Source: Pseudoduganella violaceinigra DSM 15887 (GTDB lineage Bacteria; Pseudomonadota; Gammaproteobacteria; Burkholderiales; Burkholderiaceae_D). From it: a DNA stretch of 64,000 bases. The stretch is taken from NCBI RefSeq assembly GCF_000425385.1, contig NZ_AUDI01000001.1, positions 62,001 through 126,000 of the forward strand. The letters run 5' to 3'. The notes below the pieces were generated by a model, which saw nothing but the letters and a program-made list of their open reading frames with translations, searched no databases and was not told the DNA's origin. The translations under genes were made by a program, and so were the position numbers. Positions 59,700 through 64,000 of the stretch are shown piece after piece; the first letter of the stretch is position 1, and every line of letters starts with the position of its first letter.

Positions 59700-59719
59700 A
59701 CGCTGTCTCCCCTATTCAC

Positions 59720-59740
59720 TTTACGTTACGTAAACGTCAA
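59720..59740 (-). promoter_or_regulatory. LiuR-like operator upstream of the SDR gene
   Basis: On the + strand TTTACGTTACGTAAA (59720-59734, arms TTTACG/CGTAAA) overlaps GTTACGTAAACGTCAA (59725-59740). Read on the - strand the latter starts TTGACGTTTACGTAA, close to the palindrome I recall for LiuR, the MerR-family regulator of branched-chain amino acid degradation. It lies 20-40 bases before the SDR start codon. Confidence 0.5.
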
Positions 59741-59762
59741 TCGAGGCGTATTGTACGCGAAA

Positions 59763-60245
59763 TCAGTTGCAAGTCATCCACCCTCCGTTGTGCGAACACA
59801 CCCTTCCGCTTGGGCTGATGAGCGGCCCCGGTCCGCCATGGTAGAAGGTGCCGCTGGCATCGCGGCAGCCGCCGGGATCGCAGGTGACGGGGATCGGCGC
59901 GCTGGAGCCGGGCGGCGGCGCCGCAGGCTGGCCTGGCTGCGGCAGCCGCGTGAACGTCGCCGGCGGTGCGCTGACATTGCGCCGCTCCAGGATCGGCGCC
60001 CAGGTCAGCGAGGGATCGGCGGCGGGTGCCATGCGCTGGGTCGGCGTGACGATCAGCGGCACCGGGCGGCGCGGCATTTTCTGGCGGGCCGGCGCGGTGC
60101 GGCAGGGCTCTTGCAGAAGGTGCTTGCCGTCCGCGCTAAGCCGGCATTCGGGCAGTTTTCGATATGCCTCATTGGATAGGGAATCGGCAGCGTCGGCCGG
60201 GCCGGAGAGCCCGGCGATCAGCGCCAGCAAGATAGCCATGTTCAT
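59763..60245 (-). CDS. Small secreted protein of unknown function, Pro-rich
   Basis: A 160-residue exported protein with signal peptide about 1-19 (ending DAA). A Pro-rich middle (about 50-115; QPGQPAAPPPGSSAP) separates an N-terminal part with two cysteines (PECRLS, EPCRTA) from a C-terminal Cys-rich patch (VTCDPGGCRDASGTFYHGGP, VCSHNGGWMTCN). The last part resembles small Cys-pair folds of other exported hypothetical proteins, with no known function. It is divergent from the S41 gene across 130 bases. Confidence 0.65.
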   Translation of the reverse strand: MNMAILLALIAGLSGPADAADSLSNEAYRKLPECRLSADGKHLLQEPCRTAPARQKMPRRPVPLIVTPTQRMAPAADPSLTWAPILERRNVSAPPATFTRLPQPGQPAAPPPGSSAPIPVTCDPGGCRDASGTFYHGGPGPLISPSGRVCSHNGGWMTCN

Positions 60246-60307
60246 GGAGTCCTCCGCTGCACGCCACCATCATACGCCGCATGCCGCCTGCGGGCGCCAC
60301 GCAAGCC

Positions 60308-60336
60308 TTGCACAAAGCTTGGATTCTCATTACGAT
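60308..60336 (+). promoter_or_regulatory. Candidate promoter of the S41 protease gene
   Basis: TTGCAC (60308-60313) and TACGAT (60331-60336) are spaced by 17 bases; a start near 60343 would leave a leader of about 33 bases before ATG 60376. Confidence 0.5.
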
Positions 60337-60375
60337 CGCGCCCGTTCAAAAAATATTGCGACATATTCAACAGCA

Positions 60376-62598
60376 ATGCTTGCCCTGCCCTCGGAAGCTT
60401 CCATATGGCGAAAGGCGCGGCTGCACCTGGCCGCCTGCCTTGCCTGCCTGCCGGTCCTGGCATCCGCCGCTTCGGTCGATATGCTCGACGTGGCGCGCTT
60501 GTGGCGCGACGTGCAATACCTCCATCCCGCGCTGAGCGACGAGTCCATCGACTGGGACCGGGCCCTGGTCAAGGCTTTGCCGTCCCTGTTGGCGGCACGG
60601 GACAAGCCCGGCCTGAAAACGGCGCTCGAACAAATGATGCGCCCACTGAACGATCCGGGCCTGCGCATTTGGGACGAGATCGATAACCAGATGCTGGAAT
60701 GGCCGGACGATAAGCCTTTGTTCGAGCGCATGCGCGACGGCGTGGGCCTGCTGCATCTGCACGCGGGACGCAAGGTCGAGCAGGCCGCCTGGCAGGCGGC
60801 GCTGGCCAGCGTGAACAGCCGGCCCGCCCTCGTCGTCGACCTGCGCGCCACCTCCCGGCACATGGTCGATCTCAATCCCTATCTTGAACAACTTGCTGCG
60901 CACTTCATCAGCGCGCCGCTGCCGCTGCCCGCCGAACAGTACCGCTTCCAGACCGGCATGCCGGCATTCGGCGAGCCGGCCGATCCCACCATGCCGGCCG
61001 GGCTGATGACGCTTGCCACGCATTCGATCAAGCCAGCCCCCGGCGCGCGCCGCCGTCCCGTCGTCTTCCTGGTGAATGGCCTCACGGCCGTGCCGAAAAC
61101 GGCCCTGGCCCTGCAACGGCAAGGCGTGGCGCGCATTGTCGCCACCAGCGGGACGTTGGCGACCTACGCCGCGCCCCTGATGCAGCGGCGGGTTGGCGAC
61201 GGTTTGATGGTCGAGTTCAGCCGGGCCAGGCTGGTCGCCCGCGAAGGCCTTCTCGGCTACAGGCCAGACCGGATCGCCCCCGATGACGGCGACACCGGCA
61301 TCGCCAGCGCAGCGGTGAAAGCTGCCGCCGCGATGCTGTCGGCCACGCCACGCCGCCGGGCCCAGGCCGTCCCGGTCCCGCTGCCCGTGCAGCGCCAGCA
61401 AGCATACGACCAGGGCCAGTTCCCATCGAAGGCAATGCGGATCCTCGCCGCCATCAAGCTGTGGGCCACCATCGAACGCCAATATCCCGCCCGCGATTTG
61501 CTCGGCTCCTCCTGGGACGAGGCGCTGCTGGCCTGCATCCAGCGCATGGCCACGGTGGAGGACAATCTACAGTACGCCCAGGCGCTGCAGGCCATGCTGG
61601 TGCACCTGGGCGACAACCATGCCTGGGTTTGGAGCCGCGCGCTCAGCGCCCACCGCGGCAAAGCGGACCTGCCCCTTTCGCTGGCCGTGATCGAGAATAA
61701 GGTCATCGTCATCGGCGCCGATGCGGCGCACCCGGAATCCGGAGCGCTCGCTGCCGGCGACGAGGTGCTGGCCATCGATGGCGAACCCGTGGCCAGCATG
61801 ATGGACCGGCTGCGCCCGCAGATTTCCAGCGCCACCGGCTCCGGCATGGTGCACGCCGTGCTGAGAAGGCTGCTGTCGGGCGCGCCCGACAGCCTGGCAA
61901 GATTGACCGTTTCAGGGCCCGATGGCGCGCGCCAGGTCGAGATACGCCGCCGCATCCTGGACGAGGAACTGGTGCAGCGCCCGGCGGGCGCCGCCATGCG
62001 GTATCTGGGGAACGACCTGGCCTACGTCGACCTGGACCGCCTGCAACAGGCCGAGGTGCCGGCCATGTTCGCTTTCATCGCAGGCCGGCGCGGCGTGATC
62101 TTCGATTTGCGCGGCTATCCCCACGGTACGGCCTGGGACATCGCCCGCCGGCTCAACGTCAAGCATGCAGCCTTCGGGCCGGGCATCCACGCGCCGTTCG
62201 CCAGCGGCCTGCCCGCGCCTGCGCCACAGCGGCTTAGCTATGCGCAGCCGCTGCGGGCGCCCGATGGGCCTTTATTCACCGGAAAAGTCGCGGTCCTGAT
62301 CGACAGCCGCACCATGAGCCAGTCGGAACACACGGTGCAGATGTTCGAGTCCGCGGCCCCCATCACCCTGATAGGCAGCCGCAGCGTCGGCACCAATGGC
62401 GACTTGCGCCACCTGGTCCTGCCCGGCAAAGTGACGGTGTCCTTCTCCGGACTCGAAATCACCCATGCCGACGGCCGGCGCATGCAGCAGGCGGGCATCG
62501 CACCCCATCTTGAAGTCCGCCCCACCGTTGCCGGTGTCCGCGCAGGCCGCGATGAAGTGCTCGAACGTGCCGAACGCTTCCTGCGCGAAGACGGTTAG
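60376..62598 (+). CDS. Exported S41-family protease-like protein with tandem domains
   Basis: A 740-residue protein. ATG 60376 gives a signal peptide ([20 protein letters not shown], ending ASA); the longer upstream frame has none. The C-terminal half has a PDZ-like segment (about 455-535; [18 protein letters not shown]) and an S41 core (about 555-735) with the serine motif [13 protein letters not shown] (Ser648, perhaps Ser650) and [10 protein letters not shown]. The first half (about 150-300) contains [10 protein letters not shown] and [20 protein letters not shown], laid out like a second S41 core but without the serine, so it looks inactive. The usual partner lysine is not obvious. Substrate unknown. 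It ends overlapping hppA by 4 bases. Confidence 0.82.
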   Translation: MLALPSEASIWRKARLHLAACLACLPVLASAASVDMLDVARLWRDVQYLHPALSDESIDWDRALVKALPSLLAARDKPGLKTALEQMMRPLNDPGLRIWDEIDNQMLEWPDDKPLFERMRDGVGLLHLHAGRKVEQAAWQAALASVNSRPALVVDLRATSRHMVDLNPYLEQLAAHFISAPLPLPAEQYRFQTGMPAFGEPADPTMPAGLMTLATHSIKPAPGARRRPVVFLVNGLTAVPKTALALQRQGVARIVATSGTLATYAAPLMQRRVGDGLMVEFSRARLVAREGLLGYRPDRIAPDDGDTGIASAAVKAAAAMLSATPRRRAQAVPVPLPVQRQQAYDQGQFPSKAMRILAAIKLWATIERQYPARDLLGSSWDEALLACIQRMATVEDNLQYAQALQAMLVHLGDNHAWVWSRALSAHRGKADLPLSLAVIENKVIVIGADAAHPESGALAAGDEVLAIDGEPVASMMDRLRPQISSATGSGMVHAVLRRLLSGAPDSLARLTVSGPDGARQVEIRRRILDEELVQRPAGAAMRYLGNDLAYVDLDRLQQAEVPAMFAFIAGRRGVIFDLRGYPHGTAWDIARRLNVKHAAFGPGIHAPFASGLPAPAPQRLSYAQPLRAPDGPLFTGKVAVLIDSRTMSQSEHTVQMFESAAPITLIGSRSVGTNGDLRHLVLPGKVTVSFSGLEITHADGRRMQQAGIAPHLEVRPTVAGVRAGRDEVLERAERFLREDG

Positions 62599-64000
62599 TT
62601 CACGTTTGCTTTGGCCGAAGCGGCCGCGCTCTCGTTCACAACCGGCGCGACGCCCGCAGCAGCCGGCTGCGTCGCCGGCGCGGCGATCGGCGCGTTGGCC
62701 TGCATCGGCGCCATGGTCACCGACAGCATGCCGGTGGCCGGCAGCAGCGGCACCAGCAGCAGCGCCACGATATTGATGATCTTGATCAGCGGGTTGACGG
62801 CCGGACCGGCGGTATCCTTGTACGGGTCGCCCACCGTGTCGCCGGTTACCGCCGCCTTGTGCGCGTCGGAGCCTTTGCCGCCGTGGTTGCCGTCTTCGAT
62901 ATACTTTTTCGCGTTATCCCAGGCGCCACCGCCGGTGGTCATGGAGATCGCCACGAACAGGCCGGTGATGATGGTGCCCATCAGCAGGCCGCCCAGCGCG
63001 CGCGGGCCAAGCAGCATGCCGACCAGAATCGGCACCAGCACCGGCAGCAGCGAAGGCGCGATCATTTCCTTGATCGCCGAAGCGGTCAGCATGTCGACCG
63101 CCTTGTCGTACTGCGGCTTGCCGCTGCCGTCCATGATGCCTTTGATGTCGCGGAACTGGCGGCGCACTTCCACCACCACGGCGCCGGCCGCGCGGCCCAC
63201 CGCTTCCATCGCCATCGCGCCGAACAGGTAGGGAATCAGGCCGCCGATGAACAGGCCCACGATCACCATCGGGTCGGACAGGTCGAAGGTCATTTGCAGG
63301 CTGCGCGACTCCAGCGCGTGGGTATAGTCGGCGAACAGCACCAGCGCGGCCAGGCCGGCGGAACCGATGGCGTAACCCTTGGTCACGGCCTTGGTGGTGT
63401 TGCCCACCGCGTCCAGCGGGTCGGTGATGGCGCGCACGGAATCGGGCATGCCCGACATTTCGGCGATACCGCCGGCGTTATCGGTGATCGGGCCGTAGGC
63501 ATCCAGCGCCACCACGATACCGGCCATCGACAGCATCGACGTGGCGGCAATCGCAATGCCGTACAGGCCAGCCAGCTTGAAGGAGATCATGATCGCCACG
63601 CAGACCGCCAGCACCGGCCATGCGGTGGATTTCATCGACACGCCCAGGCCGGCGATGATATTGGTGCCGTGGCCCGTGGTGGAAGCTTCCGCGATATGGC
63701 GCACCGGAGCGAATTCGGTGCCGGTATAGAACTCGGTGATGTAGACCATCAAGCCGGTCAGCACGATGCCGACGATGGTCGCGCCCAGCATCTTGTAGCG
63801 CATATCGTCGTCGGGCCAGATCATCCAGGTCACGACCACAAAGCCGATCAGCGATAAGCCGGCAGCCCACCACAAGCCGGTGTAGAGGGCCGACATGATT
63901 TTCTTGCCCGGCTTGGCCTTGACCATCGAGCAGCCGATGATGGAGCCGATGATGGACACGGCGCCCAGCAGCATCGGGTACAGCGCCGCCTGCGCGGGAG
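62595..64000 (-). CDS. hppA: Membrane proton-pumping pyrophosphatase, C-terminal part
   Basis: About 468 residues of an integral-membrane pyrophosphatase; the N-terminal part lies beyond the right edge (the frame continues as [19 protein letters not shown]). Many membrane segments are visible, with [40 protein letters not shown], and [20 protein letters not shown]. It hydrolyses pyrophosphate and pumps protons across the inner membrane. Lys in GNTTKA, where potassium-dependent members have Ala, marks the potassium-independent, H+-pumping type. An Ala/Pro-rich tail of about 40 residues follows the last helix. It is convergent with the S41 gene. Confidence 0.95.
   Translation of the reverse strand, partial: PAQAALYPMLLGAVSIIGSIIGCSMVKAKPGKKIMSALYTGLWWAAGLSLIGFVVVTWMIWPDDDMRYKMLGATIVGIVLTGLMVYITEFYTGTEFAPVRHIAEASTTGHGTNIIAGLGVSMKSTAWPVLAVCVAIMISFKLAGLYGIAIAATSMLSMAGIVVALDAYGPITDNAGGIAEMSGMPDSVRAITDPLDAVGNTTKAVTKGYAIGSAGLAALVLFADYTHALESRSLQMTFDLSDPMVIVGLFIGGLIPYLFGAMAMEAVGRAAGAVVVEVRRQFRDIKGIMDGSGKPQYDKAVDMLTASAIKEMIAPSLLPVLVPILVGMLLGPRALGGLLMGTIITGLFVAISMTTGGGAWDNAKKYIEDGNHGGKGSDAHKAAVTGDTVGDPYKDTAGPAVNPLIKIINIVALLLVPLLPATGMLSVTMAPMQANAPIAAPATQPAAAGVAPVVNESAAASAKANVN

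Overview
The window looks like a piece of chromosome from a betaproteobacterium of the Oxalobacteraceae (Massilia/Duganella/Telluria type). The basis is very high GC, densely packed operons, PEP-CTERM sorting signals, a complete exosortase-B (XrtB/Eps type) exopolysaccharide locus, an ExeM-type secreted nuclease, a 2-aminobenzoyl-CoA (anthranilate) degradation operon and a membrane pyrophosphatase. The assignment is inferred from gene content only. There is no insertion sequence, CRISPR array or rRNA, one tRNA, and no gene-free stretch longer than about 300 bases.

Layout. 1-3411 (+): the tail of a PEP-CTERM protein and a large secreted subtilase. 3458-6113: a lipoprotein, a MocR-type regulator, a small membrane protein and a VOC protein. 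6159-7504 (-): an OmpR-type regulator overlapping an EpsA (LuxR-type) regulator. 7695-11306 (-): a PEP-CTERM protein behind an ExeM-like nuclease. 11431-39783 (-): about 28 kb of co-directional, often 4-nt-overlapping exopolysaccharide genes. In transcription order these are a CAAX-like protease, epsL, a polyprenyl-phosphate sugar transferase, epsD, epsE, epsF, epsG, xrtB, epsI, a ligase/polymerase, a secreted heparinase-like lyase, a flippase, three glycosyltransferases, a CapK-like enzyme, another glycosyltransferase, a second heparinase-like protein, an AlgD-like GDP-mannose dehydrogenase, a further glycosyltransferase, two sugar nucleotidyltransferases and a TIGR03790 protein. 39864-43098: an ABC-F ATPase, tRNA-Arg(CCU), a probably frameshifted small gene and a TLDc/PEP-CTERM protein. 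43135-50837 (-): a seven-gene operon for anthranilate breakdown through CoA thioesters. 50941-55843 (-): a response regulator and a giant hybrid sensor kinase. 55890-64000: a patatin-like lipase, gamma-glutamyltransferase, an IvdG-like dehydrogenase, a secreted hypothetical protein, an S41-like protease and the 3' part of hppA.

How the parts fit. The Eps proteins start (sugar transferase), assemble (glycosyltransferases, flippase, polymerase), size (EpsF/EpsG) and export (EpsE/EpsL) a polymer whose sugar supply (ManC-type enzyme, then AlgD-like enzyme) points to GDP-mannuronate. XrtB/EpsI would process PEP-CTERM proteins, of which three are in the window. EpsA is the expected regulator. In the anthranilate operon the ligase makes 2-aminobenzoyl-CoA, the two-domain flavoenzyme hydroxylates and reduces it, and the beta-oxidation-like enzymes plus a RidA protein would finish ring breakdown and remove the amino group.

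Most notable: several parts look altered. The OmpR-type regulator has Glu at the phospho-acceptor position. The EpsG kinase lacks the P-loop lysine and one Walker A' aspartate. The RidA protein in the anthranilate operon lacks the arginine used for imino-acid substrates. A TLDc domain is fused to a PEP-CTERM anchor.
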